64,000 nt of DNA from Nipponacmea schrenckii (taxonomy: Eukaryota > Mollusca > Gastropoda > Lottiidae), in the NCBI GenBank assembly GCA_030562195.1, contig JAUJPP010000002.1, positions 5,580,001 through 5,644,000 of the forward strand, written 5' to 3'. Of the stretch, positions 31,661 through 43,689 are shown one piece after another. The position numbers and the translations under genes were made by a program. The notes beneath the pieces were generated by a model. The model did no database searches and was not told where the DNA came from. It saw only the letters and a program-made list of their open reading frames with translations. Every line of letters starts with the position of its first letter. The stretch's first letter is position 1.

Positions 31661-31835
31661 TTCACCCTGGTGAAAAGTCAAAATATTTGATGTTTAAGTC
31701 TGGACTAGGGTGAAAAGTCGAAAAATTGATGTTTAAAGCGAGACTTTTCACCCAGGTGGAAAGTATTTTCACCTTGGTGGAAAGTCGAAAAATTTGATGT
31801 TTAAGTCTGGACTTTTCACCCAGGTGAAAAATCAA
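31661..31835. repeat. Tandem units with 'ttttcacc-ggtgaaaa' palindromes
   Basis: Three units of about 60 bp: 'atttgatgtttaagtctgga' recurs at ~31685 and 31793, with a shortened version at 31727. They are separated by palindromic 'acttttcacccaggtgaaaa' type sequence (31742-31760, 31780-31795, 31815-31830). It lies just downstream of the RING exon on the minus strand, so it could be part of that gene's 3' UTR. Confidence 0.65.
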
Positions 31836-31931
31836 GTTTATAATACAAAAGTCAAAATCACTACCACATAAAAAAAAAGCATATTGTAAACTATGTGGCG
31901 TATAACAGCCACTGTATCCTTGGTTAAAGCC

Positions 31932-32139
31932 TTAAGGTAAAAATGCTTTTGTTCTTCTCTCAATATCATTTCTACAAATAGGACAAGCCTTCACAGACAT
32001 TGAACATTCTCCACAGCAACAAACATGTCCACATGGTAGAAATATTATACTTATTTCATTTTCCAAACATATTTTACATAATCTCTGATCCTTTAGATTT
32101 CGATTTTCTTCTACCAGGGAAGTATACTCTACAAAATAA
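31932..32139 (-). CDS. C-terminal RING exon of an IAP (BIRC)-type protein
   Basis: A minus-strand acceptor ('gatttattttgtag') at 32140 opens an exon ending in TAA at 31932. It encodes 'YTSLVEENRNLKDQRLCKIC', 'FLPCGHVCCCGECSMS' and 'ACPICRNDIERRTKAFLP'. The Cys/His pattern is C-X2-C...C-X-H-X3-C-X2-C...C-X2-C, a C3HC4 RING as found at the very end of inhibitor-of-apoptosis proteins (BIRC2/3/XIAP type), where the 'LxxENRxLKDQRxCKxC' lead-in is characteristic. It would act as an E3 ubiquitin ligase domain. No BIR domains were found upstream (32140-34000), so earlier exons are far away or this is a detached exon. The reading frame is undamaged. Confidence 0.75.
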
Positions 32140-33450
32140 ATCAAATTTTATTACATAAACAAAAAAATAGAACATAGTAACATAAGTTCAGATACACAAA
32201 ACAAAAAAAACAAAACAAGGTTTGTGCAACTTATTTTATATAATATTTTATATATATATCTGAAAATACAAATACAAATTACATCATTCAAATACATATT
32301 TTTATGAAAAAACAATTAAAACTAGAGACACTTGTTGCACAGAGTGGGACTTTGCTAATGTCGCAAATCGCAAGAAACATCTGATTTTCTGGGATAAACT
32401 GGCCAAAGCAATGAGGTAATGACTTAATTGACCTATATAAATGGTAAATTGGAAGTTTACCCAGATGTGACACGGCCATCTCATTTTTTTGGCGTGAATC
32501 TAATAACATTCAAAATGAATATTCAAATTTGAAGCTTGTACATCTAATAGATCACGAGACATTCACACATACATTTCAAAAGAGCAAAAACAGCAAAAAA
32601 TAAATTTCATTTTAAAAATAAAAAAATTGAATCTTCATTTTAAAAACTTTTGTTTAATCTTTGAAAGAGGACAAAAAAGCACCTTTAGAATCTGAAAAAA
32701 AAACTCTTTAAATTAATTATGTCATGCTCTAGAATAGTCCAAAGTCTTTAAACTTTGAAAACATTCGACTGGATGTTGCAAAAAAGCAAAAGCGAAATTC
32801 AAAAATAGGCTTCAAGAGTTTTTTGCGCAATCGAACGAACTTACACAATCACAAAACATCACGCAAATCGTGAGGCCCCATTTTGAGTTTTCAAAGAAGA
32901 GACATTTCAAGATGGCGGCCAAAATTTCACTTAGGATCCAGATTTTTTTCTTCTTCGTTTTATTGTCTTCTAGTTTAATTAAAATCGACATTTTGTTGCG
33001 ATACATCAACTACAGTTTAAAATGGAAGTTGAGCAAAAAATTTAACTTAACCAATGTTTTCAAATTTTTTCTATGTCTAAGCACAAATATCTCTGTAAAT
33101 TTTTAAAGTAGGACAAATTAAAAAATACCTTCATGTAGACAATATAATTAATATTATTTGACCTAAATTTCAAGGTCACAAATTAAGTGGGTCAATTCTT
33201 CCGAAAAAAAATTCGAAAATCAAAAATCGCTCTTCATAGAAATGTGGCCAATGATCAAATGTATTCCGTGTTCTCAATTTCATCGAAATCGGTCAATCAA
33301 CAGTGCCTGAATTAGGACTTGAAAAATTATAACCGAAATTCAAAATGGCAGCCAACATGGCAGCTGGAGATAAGGTCAAGGTCATATCGATTACTATTTG
33401 AATAATAAATTGAGCAATAACTAAAAAAAGAATTCACTGAATATTGAAGT
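32140..33450. other. Possible intron upstream of the RING exon
   Basis: AT-rich, with scattered short frames and no BIR-like Cys/His motifs on the minus strand. A diverged repeat with 'caagatggcggccaa' / 'caaaatggcagccaac' lies at 32910-33370. Nothing else recognised. Confidence 0.4.
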
Positions 33451-34311
33451 CGAGGGCAAAGACTCAAAAACTGTTCAAGGAAAATCGTCAAATAAAAACT
33501 TGACCACCATCTTATCTATTTTAAAACCCATACTATGTTTCATCAAATCTATTAAAAGATAGCTTGCCAGGTAAGGTAACATACGCCCACTGGCAGCATT
33601 GAATTTGAATAATATATTGAGCAATAACTAAAAAAAAATTCACAGAGTATTGAAGTCAAGGGCAAAGACTCAAAAACTATTCATGGAAAAATGTCAAATT
33701 CAAACTTGACCACCATCTTATCTATTTCAATACTCCTACCGAGTTTAATCAAATATATTAAAAAATTGTAGCTTCTTTTTCACCCACAAAAATTTCTGAC
33801 GCAATTTTACTAAGTCAAGGGCAATAACTAAAAAATCGTTGGTTAAAAAAAGTCATCAAGTTTAAACTTGACTGCTGTCTTATCAATTCCAATACTCACA
33901 CTCTTTGCATTAATATTTCTTTATTTATTATAGGTACATAAAAATATTTGGCTTTTCACTTTAGCTGATTATCGATATATTAGAAGAAAATTAATTCTTA
34001 TATTTTCAGCTATTTCAGATAAAGAAATGATATTACTTCAGATAATATTTCAGAGACATCCATAATTAACGCATCTAATTATCCTAACCTTTAACTTGCA
34101 CCTTGCTTTATCATAAATCTTTACTTTGTGACCTAGGCCAGTGCTTTTATGAGACTATGTTCTCATCACCATCTAACACCAAGTTTCGTTAAAATCCATT
34201 GAAAATTGTAGCTTCAATTGCATCTACAACAAATAAAACGGTTTATCGAAAAATCGTCCAAATCAAACTTGACTACTGTCTTATCAATTCCAATGCTCAT
34301 ACCAAGATTCA
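33451..34311. repeat. Family 2 repeat with an embedded B block
   Basis: Units with 'cttgaccaccatcttatcta' recur at about 33500 and 33705, and 'gactgctgtcttatcaattc' at 33870. A B block start is inserted at 33555-33600. An unrelated 240-bp piece (33902-34158) interrupts the last unit. Confidence 0.6.
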
Positions 34312-37300
34312 TTAAGGGGGTTGACAATCTTATCGTTCGAGGTGTATTTCAATCAAGAAACGTATTAAATTGATATCTATTCTATTTGGCATAAAAAAAA
34401 ACTCATCTAGTAAAAATTTTAGCTCAATCGCTTCAGTAGTTTATATCGGTCCGCAAAGATAATCTATTTATAGAACACAATGGGGTAATCCTCTATGTAG
34501 ACATAGTCAGTTGACATTTTTGAGTACTACATCATCAGCTAAATAAACCTTTTCTACGTTTGTCCAATGACATTGCGTTTGTCGATCAGATTTGTATTGG
34601 GGGAATCCAGAAGTCACGTGATGTCCCATAAATCCTCACGTCACATGTAAACAGAGAAATTTTATGATTGGTGGGTAGGGGTGTTTTGACATGTGCTAAT
34701 CCATTGTTTTATATGGAAGGTGAAATCCGCATTTAGTTTAAATTTGAACTTACATGCCTAATTAATATATTTCAAATTCCTTATTTTAAATTACACATTC
34801 TATGAATGCCAATTACAAATTTCTAGCCTTCTGTGGTCTAATTTTAACTGTGAGATCTTATAATCTAAATTCTTCATTTATAATTTTATTTCTAATTTTT
34901 ATACGCCCACATGAAATGGGGGCGTATATTGTCGTCACCCACATCCGTCCGTCCGTCAGTCCGTCGGTCCGTTTGTCCACAATTGCTAGTAAACACTCTA
35001 CACGGTGTAATTCTTGACGGATTTAGATGAAACTTAATATGAGTGTTTATGATCACGCAAGGATGAACCCTATTGAAAATCAGCGAAACGGAAAAAAATT
35101 AGTATGAGTTCGTGCCCTTGTTCTTGAATGGCTCGTAAACACTCTACAACGTGCAATTCTTGACCGATTTGGATGAAACTTGGTGTGAGAGTATGTTATA
35201 ACTCAAGGATAAACCCTATCGAAAATCAGCGAAATCGAAAAACATTTAGTATGAGTTATTGCCCTTGTTCTTGAAAACGCGTTCAATTTTAGCTTGTAAA
35301 CATTCTTGAGAGAACAATTTTTAATGGATTTTAATGAAACTTGGCCTGAGTATTCGTTATCACCCAAGGATGAAGCCTATTGAAAACCAGTCAAATCGAA
35401 AAAAAATTAATATCAGTTATTGCCCTTGTTTTTGAAAACGCGTTCAATTTTTAGCTTGTAAACACTCTACGAAGCACAGTTATTGACCGATTTTGACGAA
35501 ACTTGCTGAAATTGTTTAATATCACCCAAGAATGAACCCTTTTGAAAATAGCACATATCGAAATATATTTAATAGGAATTATTGCCCTTGTTCTATAATA
35601 TGTGTTGGATTTTTGCCTTGTAAACACTCTACAAGTCACAATTCTTGAGCGATTTTGATGGCATGAGTATTTGTAATCACCTAAGGATGAACCCTATTGA
35701 AATTCAGTTAAATCGAAAAATATTTAGTATCAGTTATTGCCCTTGTGTTTGAAAACGCGTTCAATTTTAGCTTGTAAGCACTCTAGAAAGAACAATTCTT
35801 AATGGATTTTGATAAAACTTGGCTTGAGTATTTGTTTTTACCCAAGGATGAACCCTATTATTTATCAAAAAAATAGAAATATATTTAGTGTCAGTTATAG
35901 CCCTTGTTTTTGAAAACGCGTTCAATTTTAGCTTGTAAACACTCTAGAAAGAACAATTTTTAATGGATTTTGATGTAACTTGGCTGAAGTATTTGTTGTC
36001 TCCCAAGGATGAACCCTATTGAAAATCGAAAAATATTTAGTACAAGTTATTTACCTTGTTTTTGAAAACGCGTTCAATTTAACTCGTAAACACTCTAGAA
36101 AGAACAATTTTGAATGGATTTTGATGAAACTTGGCTTTAGTATTTGTTTTCTCACAAGGATAAACCCTATTGAAAATCAGATAAATCGAAAAATATTTAG
36201 TGTCAGTTATTGCGCCTGTTTTCAAAAACGCTTTCAACTTTTGGCTTGTGAGCACTCTAAACATTCCTTTTTGACAAAACTCGCTGAAATTGTTTAATAT
36301 CAACCAAGGATGAGCCTTATTAAGAATTAAAAATATCAAAATATTTTTAAGGGTGAACCCTATTGCAAATCATAAAAATACCGAAAAATATTTAATGAGT
36401 TGTTATTAGGTACAATTCTTGACAGTTTTTAATGAAACTAGAGACCCTAGAAAAAAATAGGTTGGAAGGTTGAATTTTTCATTCCACTTATTGTAACCTT
36501 ACTGAAAAGTTTTTATTTGAAATAAATGCTGCCAGTGGGCGTATATTACCTTGCCTGGCAAGCTATCTTTAAACTTGTATTTCCAAATTACATATTTTAT
36601 ATTCCGTTTTGTCAGTTTTGATTGTTGAATTGAAATTTTCATTTTTTACATTCTAGATTAGTAATATTCAATTGTTTATTACAATGATTTATTACATTTT
36701 ACACATACTTTTTTACTGTCTTTTTCTAGTAAATGACCAAAGAATTTATCATTACGAACATTTAATTTTGACAATCATAACATTTCGTTTCAAAAAATCT
36801 AACAAAATGAAAAAAAAGGGAACCAGAATGAGGTAGTCAAAATGAGAACTGCGTGAAATCCGCCTAAAGTATTTTGTTCACAATAACTGCTCCCTTACAT
36901 CCACTGGTAAATCACGTCTACAATTACGACAATCACCAATGTATTGAGTAAGGGCTTCGTCCCTATTTATTGGCCAATTTTTATGGCCGGCCATTGGCTG
37001 TGTACAAAGTGAAGAATCTTATTGCCATGTAGAGTGTTTACGAGACAAAAATCGAACACGTTTAAAAGAACAAGGGCAATAATTCATATTAGATATATTT
37101 TGATATTTTTAATTTTCAATAGGGCTCATCCCATGCGATATCAAACAATTTCAGTGAGTTTTGTCAACATTGGTCATGAATTGTACCTTCTAGAGTGTTT
37201 ATTAGCCAAAAAGGTAAACGCGTTTTCAAACACAAGGGCAATAACTGACACTAAATACATTTCGATTTATTTGATTTTCAATAAGGTTAATCCTTGGGTA

Positions 37301-38960
37301 AAAACAAATACTCAAGCCAAGTTTTATCAAAATCCATTAAGAATTGTTTTTTCTACAGTGTTTACAAGCTAAAACTGAATGCAAACAAGGGCAATTAATA
37401 ATACTAAATATTTTTCGATTAAACTGAATTTCATTAGGGTTCATCCTTAGGTGATTACAAATACTCATGCCAAGTGACTTCAATATCGCTCAAGAATTGT
37501 GACTTGTAGAGTGTTTGCAAGGCAAAAATCCACCACATTTTATAGAACAAGGGCAATAATTCGTATCAAATATATTTCGATATTTTCTATTTTCAAAAGG
37601 GTTCATCCTTGGGTGATATTAAACAATTTCAACAAGTTTTGTCAAAATCTGACAATAACTGTGCTTGGTAGAGTGTTTTAAAGCCAAAAATTGAACGCGT
37701 TTTAAAAAACAAGGACAATAACTGATATTAAATTTTTTTCGATTTTACTGGTTTTCAATGGCTTCATCCTTGGGTGATAACAAATACTCAAGCCAAGTTT
37801 CATCAAAATCCATTAAGAATTGTTCTCTCAAGAGTGTTTACAAGCTAAAATTGAACGAGTTTTCAAGAACAAGGGCAATAACTCATACTTAATGTTTTTC
37901 GATTTCGCTGATTTTCAATAGGGTTTATCCTTGAGTTATAACATACTCTCACACCAAGTTTCATCAAAATCAGGCAAGAATTGCACATTGTAGAGTGTTT
38001 ACGAGCCATTCAAGAACAAGGGCAAAAACTCATACTAAATTTTTTCCGATTTCACTGATTTTAAATAGGGTTCATCATTGAGTGATCATAAACACTCATA
38101 TAAAGTTTCAATTAAATCCGTCAAGAACTGCACCTTGTAGAGTGTTTACGAGCAATTGTGGACGGACGGACAGATGTGGGTGATGACAATATACGCCCCC
38201 CATTTCATGTGGGCGTATAAAAATTAGACGACAGAAGGCTAGAAATTTGTAATTGGCATGCATAGAATGTGGAATTTAGAATAAAGAATTTGAAATATAG
38301 TAATTAGGCATGTAAGTTCAAAATTGAACTAAATGTGGATTTCACCTATAGTTTTAGCACTCCAATTATGTGGTTATCGGTGCATAGTGATGCCTAAAAG
38401 GTTCTTAAAGATTTCTACAGGATGAAAGACAATCTTTTAACAACATGATCGTTAATTACGTAAGGTTTACATGTGTTTGCAAAATGTTGAAAAATCTGCC
38501 ATTTTTCTAAAAGCATATCTTGCTTGCAATTTATCCGATTTTACAAACTTTGATTTCAGCTAAAGCTTACGATGTCCTCTATAACTTTACGTTGGCTTTT
38601 TTTATAAAATGAATAGTTTTTTAAAAATTCAATTTTTCGTAAATGCACACGCAAAATTTTGATTTCTATCAATATCTTCAAAACAAAACAATATTTTCCA
38701 AAAAGCCAATGTAATGTTGTAGAGATACATGTAGACTTGTGTTGTGCAAAATTTCAAACTTCTATATTAAATAGTCTAGTAGATATGTTAATTTTAAGGG
38801 AATAGTTGACGTTTTTTTCGTTCATCTTTCATACCCAATTTCTCAAAGTTTAGATGTCATAAAGAAATAAATTTTATACTTTTGGATAGCTGAAAGTCCC
38901 CTCTTTCCATTGATATTTAAATATTTCAGATAGGTGGAAAAGGGTTGTCAACCCCCTTAA
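34312..38960. mobile_element. TTAA-flanked element, second copy, split by a palindromic element
   Basis: TTAA-'gggggttgacaa' at 34312 and 'ttgtcaaccccc'-TTAA ending at 38960. In reverse orientation, 34312-34709 matches the right part and 38351-38960 the left part of the element at 25881-29214. The two halves meet at the point equivalent to about 26533 there. The region equivalent to the 2-kb insertion site at 26625 is uninterrupted here. Confidence 0.75.
34710..38350. mobile_element. 3.6-kb palindromic element with satellite-array arms
   Basis: Inserted in the TTAA element with 'gttt(t)' duplicated at 34706 and 38351. The ends are inverted ('tatatggaaggtgaaatcc' and, complemented, 'tataggtgaaatcc'), with ~185 bp of unique inverted sequence. 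Next come inverted A blocks (34898-34975 and 38162-38221), then inverted arrays of the ~160-bp monomer (34980-36420 minus, 37022-38160 plus). The centre is a B block (36529-36569, minus) and ~450 bp of unique sequence. No transposase. The whole could fold back on itself. Confidence 0.7.
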
Positions 38961-39889
38961 GATAGCTTGCCAGGCAAGGTAATATACGCCCACTGACCAG
39001 GGCTGTTGAATTGCCTCTATATGCCGGACATGACCGGTAGTCATACCAAAAAGGCTCTGCCGGACATCAAGTATAGGTCAGTGAAGTTAAAAAAAAAATA
39101 ATCAAAAATTAAATTACCTAACTATAACGGTCAGTCAATGAGATTCCTAACACTACCGGTCATTTAATTTAGTTAATTAAGAGATTAACGGTAAGAGGGG
39201 GTTAATTAACAATGAATTTATTGACAATTATTAATCGGCTCCCGGAAAATGATTCCAGTTCAAAGAGATTTGCTATCTCAAACTACTTACTTTTAACAAA
39301 CAGTTGACACGATAATCCGTTATGTGTCTAATCCTATAGTTATGCCGTCAAATTTTAACCGGTCATTATCCATCGATATAATTGTATATCAAGTTTATTT
39401 TACGATAATTGTCTTCCGATTTCATCATTACCAACATAAACATGACGAAGAAAATGTCGGCCCTCACATAGAATTTTTGACGATGATAGCTTGCCGGTCA
39501 TTGAGAATTCTTCTTTTTAACAATTATAAAGTTGACAGAAAGTTCAATTAAATGTCATTGGCAGGTTATTTACTATTGAAATTTTACTATTCCTTGCAAA
39601 AAATGTGTGTAGTTATATAAGTTTTATCGTTCTTTTCTGCTTACTAGTAGCATATCAAACAGTAACTATTTATAGACAAATCGGAAAGACCGCAAGAAAA
39701 TTTAACGTTGTTTTTCTCAGTATTAGTGTTATTCAAAACCCTTCGTTTTTCTCATGTTCATCGTAGGTGAAAGTTAACTAAAAAATCGGCATTTGTAACT
39801 TCGTAAAAAATATTAAATTTAACTGTTAATATTTGATGATCGGATTGTTTTGTTATTGTGATGTGATGTATGACAGTATGTTCAGAAAA
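38961..39889. other. Truncated B block and unassigned unique sequence
   Basis: Only the first ~38 bases of a B block follow the TTAA element (38961-38998) before an unrelated segment begins. 39000-39889 repeats 'ccggaca' and 'accggtca' motifs several times but has no recognisable gene; the open frame 39324-39551 shows no known domain. Confidence 0.4.
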
Positions 39890-42330
39890 TTAAAGTCCGA
39901 TTTAACTGAATTTCAATAGGGTTCATCCTTAGGTGATTACAAATACTCATGCCAAGTTACAACAAAATCGCTCAAGAATTGTGACTTGTAGAGTGTTTAC
40001 AAGGCAAAAATCCAACACATTTTATAGAACAAGGACAATAATTTGTATTATATATATTTCGATATTTTCTATTTTCAAAAGGGTTCATCCTTGGGTGATA
40101 TCAAACAATTTCAGCTAGTTTTGTCAAAATCGTTCAATAACTGTGCTTTGTAGAGTTTTTAAATTGAACGTGCTTTCAACAAGCGGTTGCCTAGCAAGAC
40201 ACGCCCACTTTAAAATATATTTTCTGTTAGACTCTAAGATTATTTAGGTCTAATCCAAGTTCTCGTCAATATAAATGTTCACACCAAATTTCATTAAGAT
40301 AGCTTGCCAGGCAAGGTAATATACGCCTACTGGCAGCATTTATTTCAAATAAAAACTTTTCAGTAAGGTTACAATGAGTGGAATGAATTATTCAACCTAC
40401 CAACCTATTTTTTTCTAGGGTCTCTAGTTTCATTAAAAACTGTCAAGAATTGTACCTAATAACAACTCATTAAATATTTTTCGGTATTTTTATGATTTGC
40501 AATAGGGTTCACCCTTAATAATATTTTGATATTTTTAATTCTTAATAAGGCTCATCCTTGGTTGATATTAAACAATTTCAGCGAGTTTGTCAAAAAGGAA
40601 TGTTTAGAGTGCTCACAAGCCAAAAGTTGAAAGCGTTTTTGAAAACAGGCGCAATAACTGACACTAAATATTTTTCGATTTATCTGATTTTCAATAGGGT
40701 TTATCCTTGTGAGAAAACAAATACTAAAGCCAAGTTTCATCAAAATCCATTCAAAATTGTTCTTTCTAGAGTGTTTACGAGTTAAATTGAACGCGTTTTC
40801 AAAAACAAGGTCAATAACATGTACTAAATATTTTTCGATTTTCAATAGGGTTCATCCTTGGGAGACAACAAATACTCCAGCCAAGTTACATCAAAATCCA
40901 TTAAAAATTGTTCTTTCTAGAGTGTTTACAAGCTAAAATTGAACGCGTTTTCAAGAACAAGGGCTATAACTGACACTAAATATATTTCTATTTATTTGAT
41001 TTATAATAGGGTTCATCCATGGGTAAAAACAAATACTCAAGCCAAAGTTAATCAAAATCCATTAAGAATAGTTCTTTCTAGAGTGTTTACAAGCTAAAAT
41101 TGAATGCGTTTTCAAGAACAAGGGCAGTAACTCATACTAAAATTTTTTTCGATTTTGCTGATTTTCAATAGGGTTCATCCTTGAGTTATAACACACTCTC
41201 ACACCAAGTTTCATCGAAATCCATCAAGAATTGTGCCATGTAGAGTGTTTACGAGACAAAAATCGAACGCGTTTAAAAGAACAAGGGCAATAATTCATAT
41301 TAGATATATTTTGATATTTTTAATTTTCAATAGGGCTCATCCTTTGCGATTTCAAACAATTTCAGTGAGTTTTGTCAACATTGGTCATGAATTGTACCTT
41401 CTAGAGTGGTTCTAAGGCAAAAAGTTGAACGAATTTTCAAAAACAAGGGCAATAACTGACACTAAATATTTTTCGATTTGACTGATTTTCAATAGGGTTC
41501 ATCCTTGGGTGTTAACAAATATTTAAGCAAAGTTTCATCAAAATCCACTGAGAATTATTCTTTCAAGAGTGATTAAAAGCTAAAATTGAACGCGTTTTCA
41601 AGAACAAAGGCTATAACTCATATAAAATATATTTCGCTGATTTTCAATAGGGTTCATCCTTGAGTTATAACAAACTTTCCCACCAAGTTTCATCAAAATC
41701 CGTTGAGAATTGCACATTGTAGAGTGTTTACGAGCCATTCAAGAACAAGGGCAAGAACTCATACTAAATTTTTTCTGATTTCGCTTATTTTCAATAGGGT
41801 TCATCCTTGCGTCATCTTCAACACTTATATCAAGTTTCATAAAAATCTGTTAAGAATTGAGCGTTTACGAGCAATTGTGGACAGATGGAAGGACAGACCG
41901 ACAGACGGACGGTCGGATGGGGTGACGACAATATACGCCCCCCATTTCATGTGAAATGTTCAGTAAAATTATTTACCCAAGCCATTTCATGTGGGCGTAT
42001 AAAAATTAGTTTTAGATATTGCCCTTGATTTTTAGAACGCGTCAAAATTTGTAGCTTGTAAACCCACTAGAAAGCACAACGATTTACAGATTTTAACCAA
42101 ATTTGCTGACTGATTTTGATGAAACTTTGTGTGAGAGTATGTTATAACTCAAGAATAAATCATATTGAAAATCAGCGAATTCGAAAAACATTTAGTATGA
42201 GTTATTGCTCTTGTTCTTGAAAACGCGTTCAATTTTAGCTTGTAAACACTCTTGAAAGAACAATTCCTAATGGATTTTGATGAAACTTGGCTTGAGTATT
42301 TGTTATCAACCAAGGATGAAGCCCATTAAA
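39890..42330. repeat. ~160-bp monomer arrays with a B-to-A unit at 40297-42002
   Basis: A B block at 40297 is followed by about ten monomers in plus orientation and an inverted A block with a GACA/GACG run at 41870-42002. 42005-42330 is in minus orientation. The monomer period is 150-165 bp, with hallmark 'ctagagtgtttacaagctaa' and 'gttcatccttgg' segments. Confidence 0.8.
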
Positions 42331-43689
42331 AATAGCGATGGACCATCGTAATACACCCACCATTGGCAGCCTTAGTTATCCGGGCGGTGGACAAGAGGTA
42401 TCAGTAAATGCAATATTTTACAAGTGATCTGATAAAATGTCAAGCCTGGGCTTACTTGGTGATTTGTATAAGTTTAAATGTGATAGAATGGCCCATAAAT
42501 CAATAGATATAACTTACTCAACTATTCTCATTATTTCAAAGACCCCCATTTTCTTTCAAGGGAAGCTACTCAAATTGAATACACAATATTTGCAAGCCAC
42601 AATATCATACAAAGAAAATAACATTCACAAAAAATTGAGCAAGGGCCATAAGGCACAATCTTTACTGAAAGTATTCTTTGTGTGTCTTATCAAAGACTCA
42701 TACTAAGTTTCATCAAATTTCATGAAGAAACCAGCCCTCTCTGTCTTGTAAACAATAAATTTAACATGTTTTAAAGAACAATAACTCTCTTAGATATGTT
42801 CGATTTGCCTGGCTTTCAATAGGGTACATCCTTAGGATGTTACAAATACACCAACTTTCATCAAAACACATCAAGAACTCAACTTCCTATCGTATTCACA
42901 AGAAATTTCTGGACAAAGCTAAATTTGCAATCGGTTTCTTCTTTGGGTAATTCAAAAGGCTCAATTAAAATCATACTTTGTCAAAACCTATCAAGAAACA
43001 AGATATCTAGCAAGTCTAAAAAGAATCACACGTTTTAAAGAACAAGGGCAATAACTCAATAAATATTTTTTGATTAGTCTGATTTTCAATAGGGTCTATC
43101 CTTGAGTTATAACAAACACTCACACCAAGTTTCATCAAATTCCGACAAAAACCTGGCTCCCTATCGTGTTCACAAGGAATTTTAGGACAAGGGCAAGAAC
43201 TCATAGTAAATATTTTTAGATTGGTTTCATTTTCGATAGGCTTCATCCTTAGGTCATTACAAAGACTCATTCCAAGTTTCATTAAAATCCATTAAGAAAT
43301 GTGGTCTCTATCGTGTTCACAACAATTGTGGACAGGCAGACGGACAGAGAGACAGACAGGCGGGCAGAAGGCTTCATCCTTGGATGATTACAAACACACA
43401 CACACTGAAATTGGTCAAAATCCATTCAGAAACCATCTCTCTATCATGTCCACAACACATTTTTGAACGCAAAATGAATGTGTTTTCAAGAACAAGGGCA
43501 ACTAGAACTGTGAACAGCTCCGAGCGTGGCAACTATGCGTTATCCCATGGATTTCGAACATTTTGAAACTTCTAACCTGCTAGCTTTCAATTCCGGTACT
43601 TTTCAGCCTACAATTGTAAGCGTAAACTTTCCGCTATATAGGCAATTTTTTCTACTATAAGTTTCTACTATCAGTTCCTTATTAGATTT
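42331..43689. repeat. Unassigned segment then decayed monomers
   Basis: 42331-42700 has no recognisable feature. 42700-43500 consists of diverged monomers ('tttcaatagggt', 'accaagtttcatcaaa') with a GACA-rich run at 43330-43365. 43500-43689 is unassigned. Confidence 0.45.
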
